From Orychophragmus violaceus (lineage: Eukaryota > Streptophyta > Magnoliopsida > Brassicales > Brassicaceae), in NCBI GenBank assembly GCA_030180135.1, contig CM058236.1:4588001-4652000 (forward strand): a stretch of 64,000 nt of DNA, written 5' to 3'. The position numbers were made by a program, and so were the translations under genes. Below the pieces are notes generated by a model. The model saw only the letters and a program-made list of their open reading frames with translations, was not told the origin of the DNA and did not search any database. Below, piece by piece: positions 1 to 10,067 of the stretch (the first letter of the stretch is position 1; each line of letters begins with the position of its first letter).

Positions 1-77
1 CACATGAATTGTCCGATCTCGACAATGCAACTATCTTTAGAGTAAGTACAATGTGATTTCAGGACACAATCCCAACA
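1..77 (-). mobile_element. Terminal part of a Copia LTR (element continues left of window)
   Basis: The reverse complement begins TGTTGGGATTGTGTCCTG and closely matches the first ~77 bp of the LTRs at 20251 and 43355, so this is the U3 start of the same Copia family on the minus strand. What follows position 77 is LINE coding sequence and not a polypurine tract, so 77/78 is the outer edge of the element. The rest lies outside the window. It is either the 5' LTR of a full element or a solo LTR. Confidence 0.85.
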
Positions 78-731
78 AAATTGTATAGTAATATAAATCG
101 GGATCCATGTGAAATCTTACGACTAGCGGAAAGTGAGGCCCTTGCATGGGGAGAGGCACAATCTTCGGATTCTTCGGATTCAGCGGTCAATATAGATGCA
201 CGAAGGAGACATATTGGGATTGCCTCGATGCCGACACAAGTAAACATTCGTGGACGTTGGTATTTTGTGGATGGATCATAGAAGGAAGGAGATACATTTT
301 CGGGACAAGGATTGTACAGTATCTATGAAGGAGAAAGAGAAGCCACGATGGGAGCAAGAAATATCAGATGTAGTTTATCACCACTTCATGCAGAATTTGA
401 AGCACTTATTTGGGCAATGGAATGCATGAAGAGGTGGAATCAACAAGATGTAACTTTCGCAACAGACTGTTCAAAGCTGGTGAAGATTGTGTCTACATCC
501 ACATAATGGCCTGCATTCAGGATACACCTAGATGAGTATGAGAGTCGCAAGAGTTTCCTTACAAGGTTCGTTATCACTCACCCCCCAAGAACAAGCAACA
601 AAAAGGCGGACAAATTAGCACGCAGTGCACGGATCCAACCATCTTATTTTGTTGATATAAATTCAGATTCACCATCTTGGCTAGCTAGCTGAGAATTGGT
701 AGTATATTTTGCTGTTGACAAAAAAAAAAAT
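78..731 (+). pseudogene. LINE 3' end: RNase H-like domain remnant with poly(A)
   Basis: One frame from 81 to 692 reads as the C-terminal RNase H domain of plant L1-type LINEs: a FVDGS strand, then MGARNIR-SLSPLHAEFEALIWAMECM, then FATDCSKLVKIV and the terminal ADKLARSAR motif. Two in-frame stops (282-284 and about 504-509) break it, both where the family usually has a tryptophan or similar codon. After the stop at 690-692 comes a short 3' UTR and an A-run at 721-731, the LINE tail. The 5' portion was separated by the Copia element that ends at 77. Non-functional. Confidence 0.8.
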
Positions 732-1180
732 ATTGCTCCAAATATGTCAAGTGAGGCTCTGGTTACTGAGGATACGAGTCCGAAGAGGAATTTGAAACGT
801 CATGACCCAATTTTTCCCACCTGCGGATAGTGTCTGGATCGACTTCCTCGCCAGACTTAGGCCATTTTCAAAATTTTTCATACTTAGAATTATTTTGCGT
901 TTTTCAATCCGAACTAGACAAGTATTTTAAGCATAAAACAGACTTAGATATATTTCGAGGTTTAAATACAATGATCAGTTTGCCATTAAGCTATTACATT
1001 ACTTACATCTAACCCAAGCTTATTGTATACCCTATATTCTATCATCTCCGAAGTTATCTCTTCCACTGATTTCTTCAACAACAAATTATACATCCGACCT
1101 TGGCATTTAAAATATATGCTGACGTTGTTGCTCATTTTATCCTGCAAAAAAAAAAAAAAATACAAAAAACACAATCAATA
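732..1180. other. No recognisable gene
   Basis: AT-rich sequence with an A-run at 1145-1160. Short open frames here show no family resemblance. Confidence 0.5.
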
Positions 1181-1184
1181 GTAC

Positions 1185-1330
1185 TAGTATTACTAGTTCT
1201 ACCGAATTTCTCAGTGATCTAAGTTTTACTGGTATTACTAGTTTTACTGAAATTATCCAGTATTACTAGTTTTACTAGTATTACTAGTTTTACCAAAATT
1301 ATCCAGTAATGTTAGTTTTACTGGTATTAC
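1185..1330 (+). repeat. Short-unit array of TAGTATTAC / TAGTTTTAC words
   Basis: Three exact YAGTATTAY words (1185-1193, 1258-1266, 1276-1284) and two one-mismatch words TGGTATTAC (about 1230 and 1322-1330) alternate with TAGTTTTAC words, giving a 9-10 bp quasi-periodic array. YAGTATTAY is, as I recall, the word bound by VANC21, the anti-silencing protein of VANDAL21 MULE transposons in Arabidopsis. The sequence shows the array; its link to a VANDAL element is inference. No transposase is visible nearby. Confidence 0.6.
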
Positions 1331-2582
1331 TAGTTTTGCCCAATTCCCCTATCTCAAAAAATGAAATTGAAATGAATTTCGATCTTGAATTCTTCCAAAT
1401 AGGACAAGATTGGGTTCTAATCGGACTTAAAAACACTCTAATTCAACCACGAAACCCATACTCTTGCAATTTAACACACCACAACGCAATGTGCTCTCCA
1501 ATGTAGATTCCATTTGTCAGATTCAATCCAAAGAAATGATTTCCGCAAAATAAAGCTTAAATAGGAGCCAAAATCAAGATAGAAACACTCTAAGGAAGAC
1601 AAAATAAAGAACAAACCTGGATTTTGCTCGTCAGAGGCTCGCCGGAGGAGGAGAACCAGCTCGTCAGAGCTCGAGGTCAAGGTCAAAGCAGCTAGGAAAG
1701 CCGCATCTGTTTTTTTTTGGATTTGCGATTTGCGATTTCCAGATTTAAAAAAATAAAATAAAACAAATGGATCCATGGGTCAAAAATGGGTATTGATCAG
1801 GAGTATTTCCGTCATAATAACTGTAGAGGAGTAGATAGATTATTTTGGGATATAAGAAATTATTTTTTTGGATTTAAGGACATATCACGATCTCATTGGA
1901 AACACAATTTTTTAAGGGACTGAGAGAAACCAAAGAAGGTGCATCGATCTCTAAAACCTTACCAAAATTATAATCAAACAAAAGATTTTACAGACCATCA
2001 ACTCGGAGTGATAAAAAAAACCGTAGGTTTTCATAAACATAAGACAATTAAAGATCCAAAAAAAAAAAAAGAAATAAAAATATCACCCCGCGCATAGATT
2101 ACTAGTGATCCTTTAAGCTCCTTCGAATATGTGTGTGAAGTGTGAACACTAAGTTCTGAGCATTTTGTGAAAGCTTCTCAATCAGAAAGCAACGTTCCAG
2201 TGACTCTGAACACCCTTAGGTCTTTTTTTGTGTGGCTAAAACACTAAAAAGTCTTATTCTGACATGGATTATGTTTGAGGATGTTTGTCGTTTGATTCAT
2301 CTGTGTCATGAATCATGATGTCCATAACAAATTAGATTTAAGCTTTTACTCAACAATTCGGAATATTAATAGAAAATGGCGAAATTTTCAAGACCTTAAG
2401 TTATTTTGCTGCGATATATATTTAACTACAGTTTTGGGGATTTCCATTTATGAAACAACAAACTTTCACTCTGCAACACAAAAGCTAACTTCTCCATCTC
2501 GCTATATGTACAAAAGGACTCACCTGTTTTCTTGGAACACAAGACTGAACCCAAAAACATTCAAATCATATGCTGCTATCTT
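1331..2582. other. Dof downstream region; possible untranslated exon on minus strand
   Basis: No convincing gene. On the minus strand an open stretch (1471-1776) contains a serine/leucine-rich segment ending at a plausible splice donor (CAG/GTTTGT, near 1618). This could be a 5' exon or UTR of an unidentified gene, but I see no family match. An A-run at about 2058-2071 could be a retroposon tail. The last few hundred bases before 2583 probably include the Dof 3' UTR. Confidence 0.3.
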
Positions 2583-4016
2583 TTATGAGCTTTCATGGAA
2601 GTTTGCTGACCTAGAAAGAGCAGCAGGATTTGCTGCTTGCAACTCCCGTCGTCTTCCCAGAAGTTTTCCTTGAGAAAGACTGCTTTTTTCTTTGTTTGAT
2701 GACCTGAAAGCTCCGAAAGTATCCGCCTTTTCGCCCTTCTTAATCCCTAGTGTTTCCCAGATCGAACTTTTAGCAGCTTCCTCTGGATCGTCGATCCTCA
2801 GCGTCTTGGGAACCCACAGGCATCTCTCGAATTTGCTTTTATCGCTACCGAGTGACTCGGTTTCTTCAAGAACGGTTCCAGGATCAGCAATGCTCTCGTC
2901 TCGTGAATGTTTACCAAGTGTTGGAGAATTTGGCCCGGACCCACCAGAAGGTGAAGTGAGCTGTCGCATCCAGGTGAAGCTGTTCCACGCCCCCTGTGAA
3001 CCTCCAGGGCAGCTCCAGTAAGCTGGCGGAGGGTAGAACGGCATAACCGTCCATGAAACACCGTTCCAAGCGTATGGCCAAGTAGGTGGTGGTCCTGGAA
3101 ACGGGCTGATTCCACCGGCCTCCTCGTTTGGGGGGTTCAAGCCTTCACTGGCTTCTTGCAATCCTTTTTGTGTGTTCAGCATTGACTTGTCAGCAAGATT
3201 CAATCTTGAAGCCACGGATTCACAGAGGACTGAATCAGAGCCAAAAGTGAGGAGATTGGTACCATCCGCAGAAGCCGGGTTCTTGTTCTTACGTCTTCCT
3301 GCACCTACCGGAACGTTCCTCATCGTTCCTCCAGCTGTCCAATATCTCTGACATTTCTTGCAGAAATGACGAGGTTGGTTAACGTTGTAGTTGTTATAGT
3401 AACAGAACTTGGTCTCCATGCTTTTGCATCGCGGACACGGCAGAATCTTGTCGGGTTTCTTTAGCTTCGTCGCTTGAGAGCAAGTCCCATTCTCTGACGA
3501 CTCTTCATCCGTCTTTGCAGCTTTTTGTGTTTCCGTTTTCTCAGTTATACTCGATGCCGTACCAACGTTACTAGATTCATTGCACAATGACTCTTTTCCA
3601 GGCTCTTCCTGAGAAATTTGATTACAATAATCACTTAATAAGAACTTCGTTCCCAGATTTACAGTTTTCGAAACGAAAAAAAAAAAAACCACACCAACAA
3701 GATTACTTTTTCAAAAAGTTATGATTTTGATCAATCTAACATGAACCCATCGGTCATTTATTCTTCATAATCGATCAACAAATAAAAAAAACGTTACCTT
3801 TTCACTCTCGCTATCTCCACCATCATCATTTCCTCCTTCTCGTAAACCGGAATCACCCATCTCTTCATCATCTCTGGTACACGAATCTGTTTCCTGAACA
3901 GGATTCTGGTCATGATGTTCGGTTAAAACTCCGGTATAGCTAGAAGAAGAGTCAACACCAACAAGCTCCGGTAAAGGAATCGTCTTCCCAAACAGCTTAA
4001 TCGCCGGATCAGACAT
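2583..4016 (-). CDS. CDF6: Cycling Dof factor (Dof1.3/CDF6-like transcription factor), two exons
   Basis: Nuclear zinc-finger transcription factor. Exon 1 is 4016-3798 (73 codons, start MSDPAIKLFGKT), donor GGTAACG at 3797. The intron is 3797-3609 with acceptor TTTCTCAG, and exon 2 is 3608-2583. The joined frame gives 414 residues. The Dof domain (about residues 125-183) has the CX2C-X21-CX2C finger at Cys131/134/156/159, followed by GRRKNK. Other family marks are the N-terminal IKLFGKTI motif (TOPLESS contact in CDF1), WVPKTLRIDDPEEAAKSSIW near the C-terminus (a conserved CDF block tied to FKF1/GI recognition) and the terminal ANPAALSRSANFHES. CDFs repress CONSTANS/FT and are degraded in the afternoon. 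From memory the closest Arabidopsis protein is Dof1.3 (At1g26790). Between the Dof domain and LLTFGSDSVL this copy seems about 25 residues shorter. No frame damage; it looks functional. Confidence 0.92.
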
Positions 4017-4461
4017 CAGTTTTCTTGTTTTCCTTTTTCTCACTTCTTCTCCAACGAGAAAAAAAAGGGGAAACAATTTTTTTAAAGAGAGAGAAACGAC
4101 TGTCTAGTTTTTCGGTGGTTGTCTGAGTTCTTTCTCGATTTGTTTATTTCTTTTTTTGCAATCTCTGGTCTTTGCGAGAAAAAGATTACAGTTTTGGTGT
4201 GATCTTGCGAATTGTACAACCTTTTGATTCGCCCAGAGTGCCACGTCATTGCACGTTAGGATTCTGAGCCACAAGTTTTTGTGGACTTTTAAAAAAAAGG
4301 GATCTCTTTTCTTTTTCCTCTCTTTTTGGCTTTTTGTTTTATTTTTCCTTTTCATTTTCTTCAGTTTGGTCAGCACTTTTTGTTTCCTTTTTTACTTTTT
4401 TATTTATTTTCTCTCGTTTGGTTCTTATATTTAAAATTATGAAATTTTAATGTTTTCTAAC
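4017..4461 (-). promoter_or_regulatory. Dof gene 5' UTR / proximal promoter with a bZIP-type box
   Basis: Upstream of the start codon, the minus strand is pyrimidine/A-rich as in plant 5' UTRs. At 4240-4249 the minus strand carries TGACGTGGC, a combined C-box/G-box core recognised by bZIP factors, and a second ACGTG core lies at about 4252-4256. A TATA-like ATATAAG is at about 4425-4432 on the same strand. The transcription start is not determinable, so the box could lie in promoter or leader. A retroposon begins at 4478, limiting the undisturbed upstream sequence to about 450 bp. Confidence 0.45.
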
Positions 4462-4477
4462 GACACCATAATTTGCT

Positions 4478-5885
4478 TCAAGCTATACGTTCGCCCTAAA
4501 TTTATAAAACCTCCTAAGCCCAACTTTCGAGGAGTGCGGCGGCTTCTTAATCCGTTCTCGTTTATGTCTCTCCGGTGGCTGTAGATCCATGCCGGTGCCG
4601 GGGAGGACTATTAAAGCTTAGTTTATCAAGTATGTAGTTAGTTTCCATGCCTCTCCAGTCTTTCCGTGTTAGTGCATTCTCCGTCTCCGATGTCGCCTTC
4701 GCTGTTGTCCCTTCGTCGTCGTTAGCCGGCGTCCTTTGCTGCCATTTATGCGGCCCTATTCGTCAGTGTTCGTCGTCTCTTTTACCTTGTGGTGGCTGAT
4801 TCTGGTGGGTGAATAGCTTTCTCTGCTTCGTCTCCGTGAGATGAATCTCCGGTTGTGTGTTGGTCTGTTTCGATCTCCTCCGACGAGGCTTTTGCTCCGG
4901 CTGTCCTCCTCGGATTTTTGGTTTCATCCCTCCGGTGTTGTTGTTGTTTCGTGCGTCGGCGTCGTAATCTGTTTTCCATAAACTGTTCGCGGAGGTGAGC
5001 GGGACATCCGGTTCGTGTGTCGTTTTTTTCGGCTTCTTCTGGGTGTGTAGAGTACCAACTGGTTTGCTGGTTAGGTTTTTATTTTATTTGGTATAGTTTA
5101 GTTATCTAGATATTTAGTTTTAGAGCTGCTGGTTTTAGGCTGTATTGGTTCTAGTTTAGTCCTACCCTCGTCTAAGCTCATGATAAGATGGTTCAGTCTC
5201 TGGCTTTGGTTCCTTTCCTTGCGGAGTTTGGGTTCGTTGTGGAGTTTGTTGTGATCGTTGTCCAGTTGGGTGTCTTCCCGTTGTCGGGGGTTTTGATTGG
5301 TCAGGCTTCGGTTATTTCCATCTCGGTGTGATTTGGATCTTGTTTTGGGCTTCTATCTAGGTGTTATTCGGATGCACTTGAGTGCGTTGCAGCCGTATCC
5401 GGAAGAGTTTGTGGAACTTGTATCGGTTTTGTCTTATCGGGTTATGAAGTCTTGTTTCTTTGGATCTGAGAGAGCGTCTCTCAGTTGTGTTTCAGGAAGC
5501 TGAAGTTATCGTTTGGTGGGCCGTGGGCTACTTCGGTATTTCTCGTTCAAAGAGCTTCGTAGGTGCTGAGATCTGCAAGATTAGTTTGCCATTTCTGGGT
5601 TTTGAAATTTCATCGATTCATATTTGTTTTAGTTGTATGTTTTAGTTCCCTTTCTTAGGGTCTTATTCCGGGAAAATCTCTTTTTTCCAACGGTTTTAGT
5701 TTCCGGGGATATCTACTTATTCTGCCGGCTCAGTTTCCCTCTTATGGGATTAGTTTCTGGAGATTTCTTGTTTTCTGCCGGTTTATGTATATCTCTTAGT
5801 TGGGTGTTTTCTTACCCTTTGTATGGTTTTATCTGTTGTATGTTCTTTGAAATTTTAATGGAGTATCCGTTCAGATGAAAAAAAA
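4478..5885 (+). mobile_element. Non-coding poly(A) retroposon, copy 1 (Sadhu-like), with 16-bp TSD
   Basis: A 16-bp direct repeat GACACCATAATTTGCT flanks the element at 4462-4477 and 5886-5901, and the element ends in an A-run (5878-5885). This is the signature of LINE-type target-primed insertion. The body is G/T-rich (TCTCCGG-type words) with no long open frame. Size, poly(A), TSD and lack of coding capacity fit the Sadhu retroposons of Arabidopsis, but the family name is from memory. Its 3' part (about 5430-5800) matches 11990-12350. It lies about 460 bp upstream of the Dof start codon. Confidence 0.75.
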
Positions 5886-5901
5886 GACACCATAATTTGC
5901 T

Positions 5902-6001
5902 CTCTCCACTGGAACAACAAAAGGTCAAGCCCTAAAATACTCTCTCGTTTTGTGAAGCGCCGCTTCCAACTTTCTGACGAGATCTGCTCTCCCTGGTGGT
6001 C
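5902..6001 (+). mobile_element. 5' piece of retroposon copy 2 (split by the Athila-like element)
   Basis: The sequence between the TSD of copy 1 and the Athila-like LTR. With the Athila insertion removed (TSD TGGTC at 5997-6001 and 11252-11256) it runs directly into 11257, and its layout resembles the start of copy 1 (GCCCTAAA, CCAACTTTC, CTCTCC-GGTGG). Confidence 0.55.
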
Positions 6002-7185
6002 TGATATACCATGGATTTTACCGGTTTTAACCATGGTATATGTCTTATTTACCGAGTCTTATGTTATGTTTTGGAGTCTTTTTAGTATGTTTACAGGTTT
6101 AGACACGTTTGGAGCATAATTGGAGTTATTGGAGCATTCTGGAGCATTTTGGAGATTTTACCCGAGAGACAGAGTTCACTGCCCATATTTGACGCTTGCA
6201 ACGATCGGCACACCATTAGCATCGATCGTTGCATAGCGTGACCAAGCATTCTCGCGAGCGTTAATGAAGAATGAGGATTAATGCACTAAAGCCCAGAAAG
6301 CCCAGATATTTACACAGAAGCCCAAAACGTGTTTTAGCTATTATATAAGGGTTTGTAAGCCATTGTTTAGGCTACGCTTTCATTAAGTCTTATTTTATTT
6401 CAGAGAGAGAGTTAGGGGCTGATCCTGCTCTCTCGAGAGAGAGGATTTTGAACCCCAGTTTTTTGTTTTATTTTATGATATTTGGTTTTCTATTCAAGAT
6501 GTTTTCTGTCTCGATGAACATGTCTGAGTAGTTTACCTGTTAGGTTGAAGGATTCTCATTAGGGATTTCATGGAACTATAGTTTAAATCAATCTGTAGGG
6601 ATTCATATCTGCTAGTTCTTTGTTTAGGTTGTTCTTAATGCTTAATCTGAAGTAGCTAATCAGAATTATGATGTTAGGTTGATTGATACAACGAGAGTTG
6701 GTTAATTAGCTAGAAAGAACCTAGATGAGCAATTTGATCTACTCGCAAAGAGATTTTGTTTAGGGGAATTGTGAACATATCAAACCTGATCATTAATGCT
6801 AGTTTAATCTGTTAGTAATTGCAAAGAGATTTGGATTGCTACACTTAGACTTAGAGAATTCTCGCAAAGAGATTTGGTGAATTCTATATCCGTGTTTGAG
6901 TTCTAGAACAGTTATTGATTAGATCATGATTGACTGATTGCTTGTGTTCCTGATTTCCTGAGAACTCCTGAAACCTAACGCTTCGCTTCCTTGCTCACAA
7001 CTCGCTGCTATTTACTTTCTGCTTGCTGATTTACTGCTTTCCCATATTGCTTTCTCCTAGTTTAATCTCTTCTGTTTTATAATCTATCGTTGACCGGAGT
7101 CCCTGTGGATTCGATACCCTAAGTACTACAACTACATCACTGTGCACTTGCAGTTAGAATAGGGATTAAAACTTAGAACCTATCA
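6002..7185 (+). repeat. Athila-1 left LTR
   Basis: U3 carries a CGATCG dyad pair at 6198-6232 and a TATA box (TATATAA) at about 6342-6348, 110 bp downstream. CTCTCGAGAGAG and two GCAAAGAGATTT words lie in the R/U5 part. Confidence 0.93.
6198..6232. repeat. CGATCG dyad pair, Athila-1 left LTR
   Basis: Words GCAACGATCGGCAC and GCATCGATCGTTGC start 21 bp apart with a 7-nt spacer. In U3, upstream of the TATA box. Confidence 0.9.
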
Positions 7186-7191
7186 AGTTTT

Positions 7192-7209
7192 TGGCGCCGT
7201 TGTCGGGGA
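7192..7209 (+). promoter_or_regulatory. Primer binding site, tRNA-Asp type (Athila-1)
   Basis: TGGCGCCGTTGTCGGGGA starts 6 nt after the LTR and is complementary to the 3' end of plant tRNA-Asp with one mismatch. This is the usual Athila primer. Confidence 0.85.
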
Positions 7210-7325
7210 CTCTTTGAGTCCTCAATAGATTTGAACTTAGGGTTTAGACTAGGTTTTTCGTTTTTCTTTTTTGTTACTAATTTTTTTTTTCTTTTTCTTG
7301 CGTTTCAGGTACGCCTGTTCGCCTT

Positions 7326-7408
7326 GCATCGATCGACACGGTCCTGTGTGTCGATCGTCACAGTTTTTGCACTGCATCGATCGACGCTCTTATTGCATCG
7401 GTCGACAC
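7326..7408. repeat. Two CGATCG dyad pairs, Athila-1 leader
   Basis: Words start at 7326, 7348, 7374 and 7395 (intervals 22, 26, 21). They lie between the primer site and the first ATG of the gag-like frame. Confidence 0.9.
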
Positions 7409-7446
7409 AGTTTTGCGGAAGCACCAAGAGGAGATCCGTAAGGACG

Positions 7447-8736
7447 ATGTGTTGGGATGATATGTTCAGCTCAGGGATTGACAGTTCACAGATAGCTGGG
7501 TTGAAGAGTAAAGTCGACTATCTGCACAGTCTTATACTTGAAAAGTATGGGCAAGAACAACCTGCACCTACATATGAAAGCAGATTGGAAACTATGCTGG
7601 AGCAGTTATTGGAAAGACAGGAAGAGGATTTGAACTACATCAATAACTCTGGATTCCAAGGAAAGAGGTTTGCTAATCAGCAAGGTAATTCCTATCAAGG
7701 GATTTATGGATCAACTTCTTATCAGACACCTCCTGCTGCTAATGCTTATAAGAGCAAGATGGAATCTATGATGGAGCAGTTACTAGAGGATCAGACCAAG
7801 ACTGCTGTAGACTTCGACAGGAAGTTGGATGCTATGCATAAAAATCTGAATGAGAAGTTTGAATCTCTGAGCACACATGTGAAGAAGCTGAATGTTCAAA
7901 TCCAACAGACATCTCAAGCAATACAAAGGCATAATGAAGCTGGGAAAGCTGAACAGTACAGATCCATCAAAGCTGTGACCTTAAGAGATGAGATTGAGTT
8001 GCTAGGTGATGAAGAGAGCATAATCTCGGATTTTCTGGATGAATATTGTCTGCCTGATACATGCATCGATCGACACCCCCTTAGTGTCGATCGACACGCC
8101 GTTCTGACGGCAATTTCGAGTTCTTTCGAGAAACAGAATCGCATTGCATCGATCGACACACATCATGCAACGATCGACACAGAACACAGACATGACCAGA
8201 AACCTGCAACAGTGCCAGAACGAGTCTACAAGCCCCCTGTGCCATATCCTAAGATTCCTAAACCCTCTAAACAAGAGATAGGAGTGGCTAACTGCATAAA
8301 AGTGATGGATAAGAAGGTGAATGAAACACCACCAGTTGAAACTTCGCGAGTTCATGCAAAGAAGATGATCTCCACTAATGGTCATCTGAAAGAAGAAGTT
8401 CATATTGGTGGAACTACAGTATTTGACAGTGGAAAGAAGAAGATGGCGGTTCCTCTTGAACCTGCTCTAACATCTTCAGCACCTGCAACTGCTCATAAGC
8501 AGAAAGCTCCAGACATCAGATATACATCAAAGGTAGGGTACAAATCACCTAAGCTTAAACCTTCTGATCACATTGTTTTGAATGCAGGAAAACGCAGTAG
8601 ACCGCCCAAGCTTCGCTCCCGCCCTGATTCTGTTTACTCATTCCTTGGAAAGCCTCATGATCTGAAAGCCTATACACCTCCTTGGATGAAGAGATATTCA
8701 CAGAGACACTCAAAGTCTCTATTAAAACCTCCTTGA
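7447..8736 (+). CDS. Truncated Athila-like gag protein (non-autonomous)
   Basis: 429 residues from the first in-frame ATG (7447); the frame is open upstream to 7231 without an ATG. It matches only parts of the Athila-2 protein at 24115-26748: the linker with SGFQGKRFANQQGN and the SYQTPP-A-A block, the coiled-coil-like MEQLLE-DQTK...KLDAMHKNLNEKFESLSTH segment, and the C-terminal AYTPPWMKR...KSL tail. The Retrotrans_gag core and the DLGA protease are missing, as are all pol domains. CGATCG dyad pairs at 8063-8097 and 8146-8180 are translated in frame (around CIDRHPLSVDRH and ASIDTHHATIDT). It may retain assembly contacts, but function is unknown. Confidence 0.7.
   Translation: MCWDDMFSSGIDSSQIAGLKSKVDYLHSLILEKYGQEQPAPTYESRLETMLEQLLERQEEDLNYINNSGFQGKRFANQQGNSYQGIYGSTSYQTPPAANAYKSKMESMMEQLLEDQTKTAVDFDRKLDAMHKNLNEKFESLSTHVKKLNVQIQQTSQAIQRHNEAGKAEQYRSIKAVTLRDEIELLGDEESIISDFLDEYCLPDTCIDRHPLSVDRHAVLTAISSSFEKQNRIASIDTHHATIDTEHRHDQKPATVPERVYKPPVPYPKIPKPSKQEIGVANCIKVMDKKVNETPPVETSRVHAKKMISTNGHLKEEVHIGGTTVFDSGKKKMAVPLEPALTSSAPATAHKQKAPDIRYTSKVGYKSPKLKPSDHIVLNAGKRSRPPKLRSRPDSVYSFLGKPHDLKAYTPPWMKRYSQRHSKSLLKPP
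8063..8180. repeat. Two CGATCG dyad pairs inside the Athila-1 reading frame
   Basis: Pairs at 8063/8084 and 8146/8167, each with a 21-bp interval. They are absent from the matching position of most related protein segments, and the frame stays open through both. Confidence 0.9.
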
Positions 8737-10067
8737 ATCAAATCTCTTCCAATAGTCAAGCTAATGACTAAAAACAAGCGCTGAGTGGGAGGCAACCCAC
8801 TAGTAGGTTCGTTTTTGTTTTTCAATTTTCGTTTTGGTTTTGGTATTTTTTAATTTTGCTGTTTAAGTGTGTTCAAAGCCGAGAGAAACAGGCAAAATCG
8901 CATTGCATCGATCGACACACCTAGTGCATCGGTCGATGCAGTCGCGATTTACGGTTTACCGATACGATTGCGGTTCAGACACCGGTTATCTCAATAACCG
9001 CGAGCATATTCGCCTTGCATCGATCGACACCCTTGTGGCATCGATCGACGCAGGGCGACGACAGGTAAGTAATCTGCAACTTTTCGGTTTGTTCTTCAAT
9101 TTGATTATTCTTTCACCGAGCTCATGCTTTGATTACACTGGGGATAGTGTAGTTTAAGTGTGGGGGAGGAGCTACTGACGCACGCTTTTGTTTTCTTAGT
9201 TTTTCAAAATTTGTTTTATTGAGTCAAAATTTGTATGAAACTATGATTTTTCGAGGAAAATTTTCGCTTGAACAGGAACTAAGTGACCATTGGACAGACT
9301 TGCAGAGCCTCTATGACTATTAGAAAACCCAGACACGGATCAACCTACTGGGAACACCCATATCACTTCAGGTATCAGAGGATCCTTTTACTGACTTCAA
9401 CCTTAATACTGACTTAGATTTCTCACCTAAGGGCTTGGTATACTTTGTATCGGACTCCCTTGTTAGTTCTGACACAGCCTGTCAACCTATCCTATTTAGT
9501 TCCCTTCTCCCCTTCTATAAAGTAAAATAATAATAATAAAAAACTGAGGATGAGTTAGTAACTCCGAAGTGGTCATGAGAATAGTAGCAAACACTATTAT
9601 CCCTTATGCATCCATGGAATGTGTCCAAAGTACACCCCATAACGGGAAGAACACTGATAAAAAAAAAAAATGATACCCAATGTGGGAAAAATCAGTTGTT
9701 AAGGAAGGGAAAGAGAAGAAAGGGACTAGAGAAAGATAGTATGGTGGTCTAGAGCTGATAAGGTAAGAATCCATGTGCCCTTTGATCGATACTCCTTAGG
9801 TGAGACCGCACTTAAATACTTGCAGAAGTCAGTAGGGAGAATTTGAATGCTTGAATGTGATTGTGGAGTTTACTTAGGACAGTTGCTAAGTGTGAGGGAA
9901 GTATATTGTGGTCTTGAGTCCTGTAGGAAAGTTTTTAGTGGCTTACTAAGTGAATGTGATTGTGAAAGTTCCTAGGACGAAATGAGTTTCTGAGTTTTCA
10001 AACTTCTTCTCTTATACTTTGGTTCTTTACTTGCTTGAGGACAAGCAAGAGCTAAGTGTGGGGGAGT
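8737..10067 (+). other. Athila-1 3' non-coding region
   Basis: Non-coding, closely similar to 37380-38334 of Athila-2. It holds a 6-bp-stem hairpin AGTGGG-aggcaa-CCCACT at 8784-8801, 48 nt after the stop, and dyad pairs at 8905-8939 and 9017-9051. Purine tracts of the AAGTGTGGGGGAG type lie at about 9158 and 9888 (the latter degenerate), and the functional tract abuts the LTR at about 10054-10067. Confidence 0.7.
8905..9051. repeat. Two CGATCG dyad pairs, Athila-1 3' region
   Basis: Pairs at 8905/8926 and 9017/9038, 21-bp intervals, words of the GCATCGATCGACAC type. Confidence 0.9.

Noticed and set aside
2308..2673. Plus-strand open frame of 121 codons
   Set aside because: Antisense to the Dof C-terminal exon and its 3' flank; no family resemblance.
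4104..4376. 90-codon Lys-rich minus-strand frame upstream of the Dof start
   Set aside because: Produced by poly-pyrimidine leader sequence; low complexity.
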